Shown: piece after piece, positions 18,366 to 26,827 of the stretch
How the letters are laid out: every line of letters starts with the position of its first letter
How positions within the stretch are numbered: the first letter of the stretch is position 1
Assembly: GCF_014083985.1 (NCBI RefSeq)
Contig: NZ_CP046907.1
Location: 5,962,501-6,026,500, forward strand
DNA from: Streptomyces sp. SCUT-3
GTDB lineage: Bacteria; Actinomycetota; Actinomycetes; Streptomycetales; Streptomycetaceae
Length of the DNA stretch: 64,000 bases
Direction of reading: 5' to 3'
Translations under genes and position numbers: made by a program
The notes under the pieces: model-generated
The model's database searches: none
Seen by the model: only the letters and a program-made list of their open reading frames with translations
What the model was told of the DNA's origin: nothing

Positions 18366-18650
18366 GCGTACTCCTTCTGCAAGAACTGCGCCTGCCTGCG
18401 CCGCCGTGGAATCCGCTGCACCGTCCCGTACAGGGCCGGCCGGGCCCGCAACCGCGGGAAGCTCGGCTCCCGTGGCGGCCGACCGCCGCGTTTCGATGGG
18501 GTGGGTCACCGCGAGCACCATGCGGTCGAGTGCCGGATCAACCGACTCAAAAGGCCCGGGGCAGTGGCCACGAGGCACGCCAAGCCCTCCGTCCGCCACG
18601 AGGCGACGGTGCCGGTCGCGGCCGTGGACGAGCGGCTGTGGCCGGCACTG
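18366..18650 (+). pseudogene. IS5-family transposase C-terminal remnant
   Basis: The in-frame translation reads AYSFCKNCACLRRRGIRCTV, then GGRPPRFDGVGHREHHAVEC and RINRLKRPGAVATRHAKPSV. This follows the conserved C-terminal pattern of IS5/IS427-type transposases (YLRRRGI, GGRPP-FD, RN-VER-INRLK, RA-ATRY-K). About 95 residues survive. The catalytic Glu of the VERxINRLK block is kept (AVECRINRLK), but the N-terminal two thirds and the terminal inverted repeats are absent. It lies between the DUF2228 and VOC genes and marks an old insertion or rearrangement. Confidence 0.75.
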
Positions 18651-18662
18651 CCGCAACGTCCC

Positions 18663-19118
18663 TCACACGACGTCGAATTCGTTGCCCTCGGGGTCCTGCA
18701 TGGCGGCGGCGTAGAGCCCCGTGTCCGGCTCGTCCTTGATCCGCAGCACGGTGGCACCAGCAGTGACCAGCCGTTCCACCGTGGCCTTGACCCGCTGTGC
18801 GCGGACGTCCGGCGGGACGTCACGGCCCCCACCGACCTTCAGGTCGAAGTGCCACCTGTTCTTGGCGGCCTTCGGCTCGGGAACCTGCTGGAACCACACC
18901 CTCGGTCCACGTCCCGCGGGATCGACGATCGACTCCGGAACATCCCCGGCACCGGCCGGCAACTCTGCCTCGGGCACTCCCGTCGCCGCCCAGTAAGCAC
19001 GCCACGTGGCGTGCCCGCCCGGCGGAGGCTCAGGCACGTAGCCCAGGGCCTCGGCCCAGAAAGTCACCATTCTCTGCGGATCGGAGCAGTCGATCGTCAG
19101 CTGCACTGTCATCTCCAT
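18663..19118 (-). CDS. VOC superfamily (glyoxalase-like) protein
   Basis: The product is 151 residues with two beta-alpha-beta-beta-beta modules: VQLTIDCSDPQRMVTFWAEA at the start, HFDLKVGG in the middle and MQDPEGNEFDVV at the end, the last carrying the Glu ligand typical of VOC metal sites. VOC proteins include glyoxalases, extradiol dioxygenases and antibiotic-binding resistance proteins; the substrate is unknown. The start is ATG 19118 (or ATG 19112). It is divergent from the LysR gene with 67 bp between starts, making it the likely LysR target. Confidence 0.8.
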   Translation of the reverse strand: MEMTVQLTIDCSDPQRMVTFWAEALGYVPEPPPGGHATWRAYWAATGVPEAELPAGAGDVPESIVDPAGRGPRVWFQQVPEPKAAKNRWHFDLKVGGGRDVPPDVRAQRVKATVERLVTAGATVLRIKDEPDTGLYAAAMQDPEGNEFDVV

Positions 19119-19171
19119 GCCCGGAGCGTCCCAGGCAGGTCCGACAGACGATCCGACCTCGCAGCAGGCCC

Positions 19172-19177
19172 TAGCAT
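19172..19177 (+). promoter_or_regulatory. -10 box of a leaderless promoter
   Basis: TAGCAT ends 9 nt before ATG 19186, with no ribosome-binding site between, indicating a leaderless LysR transcript. Confidence 0.45.
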
Positions 19178-19185
19178 GACCGGCC

Positions 19186-20193
19186 ATGGAGTTGCGTCAG
19201 CTGGAGTACTTCGTGGCCGTGGCGGAAGAGGCCAGTTTCACCCGTGCGGCCGCGCGGCTGTACGTGACCCAGCCCGGGGTGAGCGCACAGGTCCGCAGGC
19301 TGGAGCGCGAACTCGGACAGGACCTGCTGGACCGGTCGGGGCGCACGGTGCGGCTCACCGAGGTGGGGGCCGCGGTGCTCGCACACGCCCGCACCGTGCT
19401 GGACGGGGTCGCCGGGGTGCGGCTCGCCGTCGACGAGTTCACCGGACTGGTGCGCGGCCGCGTGTCCATGGGAATGGTGCGCTCGTGCTCGTCGGTCGAC
19501 CTGCCCGTCCTGCTGGCGGACTTCCACAGGGCCCACCCCGCCGTGGAGATCACCCTGGCCGAGGAGAACTCCGACCTCCTGCTGGAGGGCGTCCGGAGCG
19601 GGCGGTTCGACGTGGCGATCGTCGCCCTGACGTCCGAGACCCCTTCGGGCGTCGGGATCCAGGTCTTCGTGGACGAGCCGCTCGTCGTCGCCGTCGGCCC
19701 CGGCGACCGGCTGGCCGGACTGTCCGCCGTCCCCGTCGACGCACTCCGCGACCGGGAACTGATCAGCCTCCCCCGGGGCACCGGCATGCGGACCTGCCTC
19801 GACGAGGCCTGTGCCGCGGCGGGGTTCGAACCGCGCGTCGCCTTCGAGGTCAGCGACCCGAACGTCCTCGCGCAGCTCGCGGCCCGCGGCCTCGGACCGG
19901 CCGTCGTCCCCGAGTCCCTCGCCGCCGAGTACTCCGGCGAGCTCCACGCGCTCACGGTCACCGACCCCCCGCTGCGCGGGCGCATGGCCCTGGCCTGGCG
20001 GACGGAAGGGCCCGTCGGCCCGGCGGCCCGGGCCTTCGCCGAACACGCCCGGACCGTCCTGGCGCCCCCGGTCGGCCGCCGGGAGCCCTGCGACGGGGCC
20101 GGACCCGCAACCGCTGCCCCGGCGGTGGGAAACAGCGGCTCCCGAACTCCTGATCCGGGCCTGCTCGGGACGGACCGGGCGGGGGACCGGTAG
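19186..20193 (+). CDS. LysR family transcriptional regulator
   Basis: The product is 335 residues. The winged helix-turn-helix is at residues 1-60 (MELRQLEYFVAVAEEASFTR, then AARLYVTQPGVSAQVRRLER). The periplasmic-binding-like effector domain spans 90-295, starting GRVSMGMVRSCSSVDLPVLL. A 40-residue Pro/Gly/Ala tail is unconserved and may be a late-stop extension. LysR proteins normally activate a divergent gene in response to a small molecule, here the VOC gene. Confidence 0.88.
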   Translation: MELRQLEYFVAVAEEASFTRAAARLYVTQPGVSAQVRRLERELGQDLLDRSGRTVRLTEVGAAVLAHARTVLDGVAGVRLAVDEFTGLVRGRVSMGMVRSCSSVDLPVLLADFHRAHPAVEITLAEENSDLLLEGVRSGRFDVAIVALTSETPSGVGIQVFVDEPLVVAVGPGDRLAGLSAVPVDALRDRELISLPRGTGMRTCLDEACAAAGFEPRVAFEVSDPNVLAQLAARGLGPAVVPESLAAEYSGELHALTVTDPPLRGRMALAWRTEGPVGPAARAFAEHARTVLAPPVGRREPCDGAGPATAAPAVGNSGSRTPDPGLLGTDRAGDR

Positions 20194-20241
20194 CGGGAGC
20201 GGGATCCGGATCCGCCGCGGTCCGGGACCGCGGCGACGCGT

Positions 20242-20616
20242 TCAGCCGCGGTCGAGCCGCAGCCGCACGGCGCGCGGGAGACCGGCCACCACCAGGTCGT
20301 ACGAGTCCTCGATCAGCTCCCGGACCATGCCTTCCGGGAGCGAGCCGTCCAGGGTGACGGTGTTCCAGTGGCGCTTGTCGAGGTGCCAACCGGGCGCGAT
20401 CGCCGGGTGCGCGGCACGCAGCTGCACGGCCAGTTCGGGGTCGCACTTCAGGCTCACGGTCGGCGGCTCGGCGTCCTGCGGGACGAACGCGAAGACCTTG
20501 CCCTCGACCTTGCAGGTGACCAGACCCGGGCTGCCCGGGAAAGGGGTGTCCTCGTAGGCGCCGTTCATGTCGAGGCAGCAGTTCCGCAGCTCTTCCGGTG
20601 TCATGCCGTCCAGCAT
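20242..20616 (-). CDS. MmcQ/YjbR family DNA-binding-fold protein
   Basis: The product is 124 residues. It opens MTPEELRNCCLDMNGAYEDT, then KVFAFV, SLKCDPELAVQLRAAHPAI, HLDKRHWNTVTLDG and LIEDSYDLVVAGLP, the signature run of the MmcQ/YjbR (double wing) family. Function is poorly defined; the fold resembles nucleic-acid-binding modules. ATG 20616 or ATG 20604 (MTPEE) can start it; the second matches the usual family N-terminus. It is convergent with the LysR gene. Confidence 0.8.
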   Translation of the reverse strand: MLDGMTPEELRNCCLDMNGAYEDTPFPGSPGLVTCKVEGKVFAFVPQDAEPPTVSLKCDPELAVQLRAAHPAIAPGWHLDKRHWNTVTLDGSLPEGMVRELIEDSYDLVVAGLPRAVRLRLDRG

Positions 20617-20762
20617 GGCACCGCGCCCGGGCCGCCGGTGCTGCCGCAGGCGGCCCGGCAGGGCCCCGTCCCCATAACTTCCTGTTCTGGCGGCGATACC
20701 CAGCGTCTATTGGACTCCCACTCCGCGTTGCCGCAGGGTGAGGGCGGAGAAAGGAGTCGATC

Positions 20763-21131
20763 ATGACTGACATCCGTGAGGGCGCCGCCGAGCCCGAGGA
20801 CCTGGCGAGGCTGTTCGTGGAGCGGGCCAACGCCCGAGACGCCGACGGACTGGCCGCGCTCTACGCGCCCGACGCGGTGATGGCCTACCCGCCGGGGTCC
20901 TCGACGGTCGGCCGGGAGGCGATCCGCGCGGTGCTCGCGGAGATGCTCGAGCACGTGCCGCTGCCGTTCCCGGTGGAGGAGCCCCTGCCGACGGTCCGCC
21001 ACGGCGACCTCGCCCTGACCTCGACCCGCCCGTCCGACGGGACGGGCGGCCGGGTGCAGGTGGCGCGCCGTCAGCCGGACGGGACCTGGCTGCGCATCAT
21101 CGACCGCCCCGAGGTCCCGGGCGGGCAGTGA
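20763..21131 (+). CDS. SnoaL-like / NTF2-fold protein
   Basis: The product is 122 residues. The motif LARLFVERANARDADGLAALYAPDAVM followed by GREAIRAVLAEML is the standard NTF2/SnoaL-like cone fold found in polyketide cyclases, isomerases and stress-related binding proteins. The ending VARRQPDGTWLRIIDRP fits the family. No catalytic residue can be assigned with confidence. AAAGGAG stands 8 nt before ATG 20763. Confidence 0.82.
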   Translation: MTDIREGAAEPEDLARLFVERANARDADGLAALYAPDAVMAYPPGSSTVGREAIRAVLAEMLEHVPLPFPVEEPLPTVRHGDLALTSTRPSDGTGGRVQVARRQPDGTWLRIIDRPEVPGGQ

Positions 21132-21360
21132 CCGCCGGGGCCGCCCGCCCCCGGCCACCGGGCCGGCCGTGACCGAGCCCGAGCCGGTCCGGTGCCGGGA
21201 GCGGCGCGAGGCCGACGGAATGCCGTCGCTCGCGGGAAGGCGGTTCACCACCGGCGCCCACTTTCCTGCCGAGGCTCTCCGAACGGAGCTCCGCCCGGGT
21301 TCCGTGAACGATCCTGAGCCTGGTGCAATGCCGGGGTGGTGCTGAGCGCCGGGGATCGTC

Positions 21361-22041
21361 GTGTCCCGGTGTGCGGACGGGGCGGGTGGAGAGATGGCGG
21401 CAGCAGAGCTTCGGGGGGCCGTGCAGGGGGCGGCGCGGGCGGACTGGGAGCTGACGCCTCTGGAAGGCGTCGGTCCGTTGTGTTTCGGCATGCGCGTCGC
21501 CGAGGTCGCCGCGGCGCTGCCGGGCATGACCGAGACGCGCCGGTTCCAGGCCGACCCCTCGTTCCACGAGGTCCGCGGCGTGGAGTTCGGCACGGGGCGT
21601 GCGGAGCCTGCCGTGTACGCCTACTTCGTCGACGGCCGGTTGTTCTGCGTCGCGGTCGACGCGGTCCGCGGACCCCGTGTGACCCTCTGGGGCAGGGAGT
21701 TGACCGCCTGCGTCCCGGCCGATCTGGGGAGGTTCCTCCTGCACGCCGACGGGTGCGGGGTGCTCGACGTGTCCTACGGCCCGCGGGGGAATCCCGGAGT
21801 CAACGGCCTCGGTCCGGTCGTGCGGGTGCAGGAGGTCGCCCGCGGCGTGGTGACCCGGCCGGTCATGGTGGGCCGGGCCTGGGCCGACCGGTGCACCGAC
21901 GACTGGGAAGGCGCGGTCCCGGAGTGTGAATGGGCGGGCCGCCCGTGGCCCCGTCCCACGGGCGGTGGCGGTGCTTGCCCGTCGGTCCCCACAGGCCGGA
22001 CACTGGGGCGCTCGGTTTCCGACCGCTCACGGACGCAGTGA
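21361..22041 (+). CDS. Hypothetical protein
   Basis: The product is 226 residues. The core (about 30-185) has a regular alpha/beta composition with LTPLEGVGPLCFGMRVAEVA near the start and VYAYFVDGRLFCVAVDAVRG in the middle. I do not recognise a named family, although the GPLxFGM..EV layout recurs in streptomycete hypothetical proteins. The last 35 residues are Arg/Gly/Pro-rich and run up to the next gene. Start: GTG 21361 with GGGGAT upstream, or ATG 21394. No signal peptide or membrane segment. Confidence 0.6.
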   Translation: MSRCADGAGGEMAAAELRGAVQGAARADWELTPLEGVGPLCFGMRVAEVAAALPGMTETRRFQADPSFHEVRGVEFGTGRAEPAVYAYFVDGRLFCVAVDAVRGPRVTLWGRELTACVPADLGRFLLHADGCGVLDVSYGPRGNPGVNGLGPVVRVQEVARGVVTRPVMVGRAWADRCTDDWEGAVPECEWAGRPWPRPTGGGGACPSVPTGRTLGRSVSDRSRTQ

Positions 22042-22099
22042 TGAGGTTTTCCGGCCCGTGGAGCCCCACCAGTGCGGTCCAACACCACAGGAGGAACAG

Positions 22100-22744
22100 A
22101 TGGCTCAGCTCTTGAGGGTCCAGAACTTCAACGTCTCGAGCGACGGCATCGGTGCCGGTGAGGACCAGAGCTTCGAGAACCCGTTCGGCCATGTCGATCC
22201 CGGGAGGCTGTTCGCCTGGGCCGGTGCCACGGCGAGTTGGCCCATGCGCACCGACCCCGGGGGGAGCAGGGGCCTCGACGACCACTTCACGCGGGACTAC
22301 GCCCGCAACATCGGTGCCGAGATCATGGGGCGCAACAAGTTCGGGCCCCAGCGCGGGCCCTGGCACGACCATGAGTGGCGCGGCTGGTGGGGGGACGAGC
22401 CCCCGTTCCGCACTCCGGTGTTCGTCATGACCCACCACCCGCGTCCGTCGTTCACGCTCTCCGACACCACGTTCCACTTCGTCGGCGGCGACCCGGCCGC
22501 GGTCCTGGAACAGGCGCGGGAGGCGGCGCGGGGCAAGGACGTCCGGCTCGGCGGCGGGGTCACCACCGTCCGGCAGTTCCTCGACGCCGACCTCGTCGAC
22601 ACCCTGCACGTGGCGGTCTCGCCGGTGGAGCTCGGGTCCGGGCTGCGGCTCTGGGAGTCGCCCGACGAGCTGCTCGACCGGTTCCACCTGGAGGTCGTGC
22701 CCAGCCCGAGCGGCGTGACGCACCACCTGTTCTGGCGAAAGTGA
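22100..22744 (+). CDS. Dihydrofolate reductase family protein (RibD C-terminal fold)
   Basis: The product is 214 residues. NVSSDGIGAGEDQSFENPFG at the start, EIMGRNKFGP around residue 76, VFVMTHHPRP around 110 and the GGG-x-T-x-x-QFL block (RLGGGVTTVRQFLDADLVDT) around 150 define the RibD/DHFR-like NADPH-dependent reductase family. Members of this stand-alone group are mostly uncharacterised. ATG 22100 has a perfect AGGAGG upstream. Confidence 0.85.
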   Translation: MAQLLRVQNFNVSSDGIGAGEDQSFENPFGHVDPGRLFAWAGATASWPMRTDPGGSRGLDDHFTRDYARNIGAEIMGRNKFGPQRGPWHDHEWRGWWGDEPPFRTPVFVMTHHPRPSFTLSDTTFHFVGGDPAAVLEQAREAARGKDVRLGGGVTTVRQFLDADLVDTLHVAVSPVELGSGLRLWESPDELLDRFHLEVVPSPSGVTHHLFWRK

Positions 22745-22853
22745 CCGGGTTTCAGGCCTGTCGGGCCGAGCCTCCGGCGACCGCGCCGTCGAACGCCGGC
22801 CGGTCGGCGACGGCCGCGCGGAAAACCGGTTGGAGGGCCCGGCGGTAGCCCCC

Positions 22854-22859
22854 TAGCCT
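22854..22859 (+). promoter_or_regulatory. -10 box of a leaderless promoter
   Basis: TAGCCT ends 7 nt before ATG 22866, placing the predicted transcription start exactly on the A of the start codon. Confidence 0.5.
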
Positions 22860-22865
22860 CCCGGC

Positions 22866-23663
22866 ATGGACGTGACCTTCTCCACCCTGGCCGAGCGTCC
22901 CGAGCTGGCCGCCTCGCTGTGGTTCCCGGACACCTGGCCGGAATTCGTGCTCAACGACCTCGTGGGATGGGCGCACTTCGGCAGGGTCGCCGCCACCTTT
23001 CCCGAGTTCACCGTGGTCGGCACCGACGGGGACGGCGAGGTCGTGGTGCGCGGGCACAGCGCTCCCTTCGCGTTGGCCGCGCCGGGCCGCGGCGCGCTCC
23101 CGGCCGGTGGCTGGGACCAGGTCCTGCTGTGGGCCTTCTCCGACCACCGCCGCGGCGTCCTGCCCGACACGGTGAGCGCGCTCGAGGTCGCGGTCCGGTC
23201 CGATCGCCTCGGCCGTGGCCTGTCCGCCGCCGCGCTCGACGCGCTCCGGGAGAGCGTGCGGGCACGCGGCTTCCGGGAACTGGTCGCGCCGGTCCGGCCC
23301 ACCGGGAAGCACCGCGAACCCGCGACCCCCATGGCGGAGTACGCCTGGCGCACCCGTGAGGACGGGCTGCCGGCCGACCCGTGGCTGCGCACCCACGTCC
23401 GCGCGGGCGGGGTGATCGCCTCGGTGGCGCCGGCCTCGATGACGGTCGCCGGATCCCTGGCGCAGTGGAGGGAGTGGACCGGGCTGCCGTTCGACGAGGA
23501 GGGACCGGTGGAGGTCCCCGGAGGGCTCGTCCCGGTCCGCTGCGAGCCGCGCCACGACCACGCCGTCTACGTGGAGCCGAACGTCTGGGTCCGGCACGTT
23601 CTGGCCCCGGAACCCCGGGGCGCGCGCGAGGGCGACGCGGACGTTGCGCACAGGGCGACCTGA
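22866..23663 (+). CDS. GNAT-fold N-acetyltransferase-like protein
   Basis: The product is 265 residues. The central part resembles an acetyltransferase: DRLGRGLSAAALDALRESVR is a motif A-like Q/R-x-x-G-x-G/A stretch and is followed by GFRELVAPVRPTGKHREP. The N-terminal and C-terminal parts (WPEFVLNDLVGWAHFG, and MTVAGSLAQWREWTGLPFDE) recur in a streptomycete family usually annotated as acetyltransferase. The substrate is unknown. It has a leaderless start and ends at the shared terminator before arsR. Confidence 0.65.
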   Translation: MDVTFSTLAERPELAASLWFPDTWPEFVLNDLVGWAHFGRVAATFPEFTVVGTDGDGEVVVRGHSAPFALAAPGRGALPAGGWDQVLLWAFSDHRRGVLPDTVSALEVAVRSDRLGRGLSAAALDALRESVRARGFRELVAPVRPTGKHREPATPMAEYAWRTREDGLPADPWLRTHVRAGGVIASVAPASMTVAGSLAQWREWTGLPFDEEGPVEVPGGLVPVRCEPRHDHAVYVEPNVWVRHVLAPEPRGAREGDADVAHRAT

Positions 23664-23705
23664 CACCCCGACGGCTTCAGCAGGTGCCCGCCCCCGCGGG
23701 CACAC

Positions 23706-23738
23706 CGCCGCCCCGACCGTTCGACGGTCGGGGCGGCG
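23706..23738. terminator. Bidirectional terminator
   Basis: A 15-bp perfect stem (23706-23720 with 23724-23738) with a TCG loop between convergent genes. Confidence 0.75.
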
Positions 23739-23742
23739 GCCG

Positions 23743-24159
23743 TTACGGGGCCGTGCCCGGAGCGGTGTCCGGTTCGCCGTCCGCTCCGGCGTCCGGCCCC
23801 GCGGGCGTGTCGGTGAGGCCGAGGCGCAGGTGCTCGACGTGGTACAGGGCCTGGTCGAGGAGTTCGGCGACGTGGTTGTCGTACAGCGTGTAGACCACGG
23901 AGCGGCCCTGCCGGGTGCCGGTGACCAGGCCGAGGTTGCGCAGCAGGCGCAGCTGGTGCGAGCAGGCCGACTGCTCCATGCCGACCGCGGAGGCCAGTTC
24001 GGTCGCCGCGCAGGGCCCCTCGCGCAGCCGGGCCAGGATCAGCAGCCGGGACGGGGTGGCCAGTGCCTGCAGTGTGGCGGCGACCTTCGGGGCGTTGCCC
24101 GGGTCCAGGCGGGTGCGCGGGGCGGCGTGCTGTGCGGGGGTGCTGACTCCGTGGCCCAT
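23743..24159 (-). CDS. ArsR/SmtB family metal-sensing repressor (CzrA/NmtR type)
   Basis: The product is 138 residues. The winged HTH is ATELASAVGMEQSACSHQLR followed by LLRNLGLVTGTRQGRSVVYT. The last helix, YDNHVAELLDQALYHVEHL, carries D-x-H-x10-H-x2-H, exactly the alpha-5 site of CzrA (Zn/Co) and NmtR (Ni/Co). The alpha-3 ELCVC cysteines of SmtB/CadC are absent. Metal binding should release DNA. It is divergent from the ATPase gene with an operator between them, so it very probably represses that ATPase. A leaderless start (-10 TAGGAT 7 nt upstream) is visible on the minus strand. Confidence 0.88.
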   Translation of the reverse strand: MGHGVSTPAQHAAPRTRLDPGNAPKVAATLQALATPSRLLILARLREGPCAATELASAVGMEQSACSHQLRLLRNLGLVTGTRQGRSVVYTLYDNHVAELLDQALYHVEHLRLGLTDTPAGPDAGADGEPDTAPGTAP

Positions 24160-24165
24160 GCTCCC

Positions 24166-24200
24166 ATCCTACGGACCTCGAAAAATGAATAGCTGTTCAT
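24166..24200. promoter_or_regulatory. ArsR operator and leaderless -10 box
   Basis: ATGAATAGCTGTTCAT (24185-24200) is the TGAA-n-TTCA dyad of the ArsR/SmtB 12-2-12 operator class. The minus-strand -10 TAGGAT (24166-24171) for arsR lies beside it, so one repressor dimer could control both directions. Confidence 0.7.
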
Positions 24201-24261
24201 GTATTCCTGTATGTTGGGCGGGACGGACCTCGCCTCCCATCACGAAGGGCCTTCCGCTGCC

Positions 24262-26321
24262 ATGGTTTCCACCCTCACCCGGCCCGATCCGGCCGGCACA
24301 CGGGGCGCGCCCGCGCCCGGGCGCCGCACACGGGCCCTCGCGCTGCCCGAAGTCCGCTGGGCGGCGGCCGCGCTGGCACTGTTCCTGACCGCGCTGCCGC
24401 TCCACCTGCTCGGCGCCCCCGCGTGGGCGTGGGGGCCGCTGTACGCCCTCACCTACGCCGCCGGCGGCTGGGAGCCGGGATGGGAGGGCCTGAAGGCGCT
24501 GAAGGACAGGACGCTGGACGTCGACCTGCTGATGGTCGTCGCCGCACTGGGCGCCGCGTCGATCGGGCAGGTCCTGGACGGCGCGCTGCTGATCGTCATC
24601 TTCGCCGTCTCCGGCGCCCTGGAGGCCGTCGCCACCGCCCGCACCGCCGACTCGGTGCGCGGCCTGCTCGACCTCGCCCCCGCCACGGCCACCCGCGTAC
24701 TGCCCGGCGGGGCCGAGGAGGACGTCCCCACCGGGAGCCTCGCCGTGGGCGACACCGTCCTGGTCCGGCCGGGGGACCGCGTCGGCGCCGACGGCCGGGT
24801 CCTGGACGGCGCGAGCGAGGTCGACCAGGCCACCATCACCGGTGAGCCCCTGCCGGTGGCCAAGCAGCCGGGCGACGAGGTGTTCGCCGGCACCCTGAAC
24901 GGCACCGGCGCCCTGCGCGTGCGGGTGGAGCGGGACCCGTCGGACTCGGTGATCGCCCGGATCGTCCGGATGGTCGAGGAGGCCGCGGAGACCAAGGCCC
25001 CGACCCAGCTGTTCGTCGAGAAGATCGAGCAGCGGTACTCGATCGGCATGGTCGCGGCCACGGTGGCGCTGTTCGTGCTGCCGCTGGTCCTCGGCGACGA
25101 CCTGCGGTCCGCCCTGCTGCGGGCCATGACCTTCATGATCGTCGCCTCGCCGTGCGCGGTGGTGCTCGCCACCATGCCGCCCCTGCTGTCCGCGGTGGCC
25201 AACGCCGGACGGCACGGCGTGCTGGTCAAGTCCGCCGTGGTCATGGAACACCTCGGGCAGGTCGACCGGGTCGCACTGGACAAGACCGGAACCCTCACCG
25301 AGGGCACCCCCCGCGTCACCGAGGTGCGCCCCCTGGCGGCGGCCGGCCGGGAAGGCCGTCCGGACGAGGACGCCCTGCTGGCCCTCGCGGCCGCGGCCGA
25401 GTACCCGAGCGAGCACCCGCTGGGCCGGGCCGTCGTCGCCGCCGCCCGCCTCCGCGGCCTGCGCCCCCCGCAGGCGGAGGACTTCGCCTCCACCCCCGGC
25501 CTCGGCGTGACCGCCACCGTGCAGGGGGCGAAGGTCGCCGTCGGGACCCCGGAGCGGCTGCTGGACGGACTGACCGGCGAGCGCGCCGCGGCGGCCCGCG
25601 GCGCGGCCTCCGCCCTGGAGGCGGAGGGCCGCACCGCCGTGCTGGTCCTGCGCGACGGCGACCCGGTCGGCGTGCTCGGCGTCGCCGACCGCCTGCGGCC
25701 GGACGCCGCCGCCACCGTCGCCGCCCTGACCGCGCTCACCGGCACGGGCCCGGTGCTGGTCACCGGGGACAATCCGCGGGCCGCCGCCCGGCTGGCCGCC
25801 GAGGCCGGCATCACCGACGTCCGCGCCGGCCTCCTGCCCCAGGACAAGGTGGACGCGGTCACCCGCCTCCAGGCCGCCGGGCACAAGGTGCTGGTGGTCG
25901 GCGACGGCGTCAACGACGCCCCCGCGCTGGCCGCGGCCCACACCGGCATCGCCATGGGCCGGGCCGGCTCCGACCTCGCGCTGGAGACCGCCGACGCGGT
26001 GATCGTCCGCGACGAACTCGCCGCCGTCCCCGCCGTCGTGGCCCTGTCCCGCCGTGCCCGCCGCCTGGTCGTCCAGAACCTGGTCGTCGCGGGCGTGTTC
26101 ATCGCGGGCCTGGTCGTCTGGGACCTGGCCGGCACCCTGCCGCTGCCCCTGGGCGTGGCCGGGCACGAGGGCTCCACCGTCATCGTCGGCCTCAACGGCC
26201 TGCGCCTGCTGCGCGACAAGGCATGGGACCGGGCCCGCGACGAGGCCGTCCCCACCGGAACCCCGGGTGCGGCCGCCGCCGACGCGTCGGCGGCCGGCGG
26301 CGGGGGCGGGGCGGCCGGTGA
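24262..26321 (+). CDS. P1B-4-type heavy-metal P-type ATPase (Co/Fe/Ni/Zn export), likely -1 frameshift at its 3' end
   Basis: The product is about 686 residues after repair. It has the actuator TGEP (TITGEPLPVAKQ), transmembrane SPC motif (MIVASPCAVVLATMP), phosphorylation site DKTGTLTE, nucleotide-domain SEHPLGRAVV and hinge GDGVNDAPALA. The last helices contain GHEGSTVIVGLNGLRLL. SPC plus HEGxT is the P1B-4 signature (CtpD, CtpJ, CoaT), whose members export Co, Fe, Ni or Zn ions. There is no N-terminal CxxC domain. As written the frame stays open to 26838 over the whole next gene. One extra G in the run at 26299-26312 gives TGA at 26319 and a GTGA overlap with it. ATG 24262 is chosen; ATG 24199 lies inside the operator. 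Confidence 0.85.
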
Positions 26322-26731
26322 GCCGCCGCACGCGGAGGGAGAACGCGCGCCCGCCGGCGGGCGGGGCCGACCGCTGCACGGTCACCGTCTGCCGGGGCTG
26401 CTGCTGCGGGACCGCCAAGGTCCCCGGCACGGACCACGCCGAGCAGCTCTCCCGGCTCCGCGCCTCCCTCGACGGCGAGGCGCAGGTCCGCGTCACCGGA
26501 TGCCTGGACGCCTGCGAACAGGCCGACGTCGTGGTCGTTCAGCCGTCGGCGGAGGGCCGCGGGGCCGGCGGCCGCCCGGTCTGGCTCGGCCTGGTCAACG
26601 ACCCCGGCGCCGTCGACGACATCGCAGCCTGGATACGGCAGGGCGGCCCCGGCCTCGCCGACCCGCCCGGCGTGCTGGACCTGTACGCCTTCACCCCCTC
26701 CCGCCGCGTCCGCCGGGCCGCGGAGCAGTGA
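26318..26731 (+). CDS. Thioredoxin-like [2Fe-2S] ferredoxin domain protein
   Basis: The product is 137 residues. CTVTVCRGCCCGTAKVPGTD near residue 20 and VTGCLDACEQADVVVVQPS near 65 give the C...C and C-x3-C ligands of thioredoxin-like [2Fe-2S] ferredoxins (the DUF1636-like group). WLGLVNDPGAVDDIAAWIRQ completes the fold. The GTG start at 26318 overlaps the repaired ATPase stop as GTGA, so the two are probably translationally coupled. A role in sensing, redox control or assembly linked to metal export is inference. It ends before a strong terminator. Confidence 0.75.
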   Translation: MSRRTRRENARPPAGGADRCTVTVCRGCCCGTAKVPGTDHAEQLSRLRASLDGEAQVRVTGCLDACEQADVVVVQPSAEGRGAGGRPVWLGLVNDPGAVDDIAAWIRQGGPGLADPPGVLDLYAFTPSRRVRRAAEQ

Positions 26732-26733
26732 AA

Positions 26734-26789
26734 CGGCCCGCGCCCCCGGCACCGCCCGCGTCGGCGGGTCGGACCGGGGGCGCGGGCCG
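26734..26789. terminator. Bidirectional terminator
   Basis: A 16-bp stem (26734-26749 with 26774-26789) between convergent genes. Confidence 0.65.
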
Positions 26790-26827
26790 GTGGAGGGGCG
26801 CGGGCCGGGGCCGGGGAGGGGGCGGCG

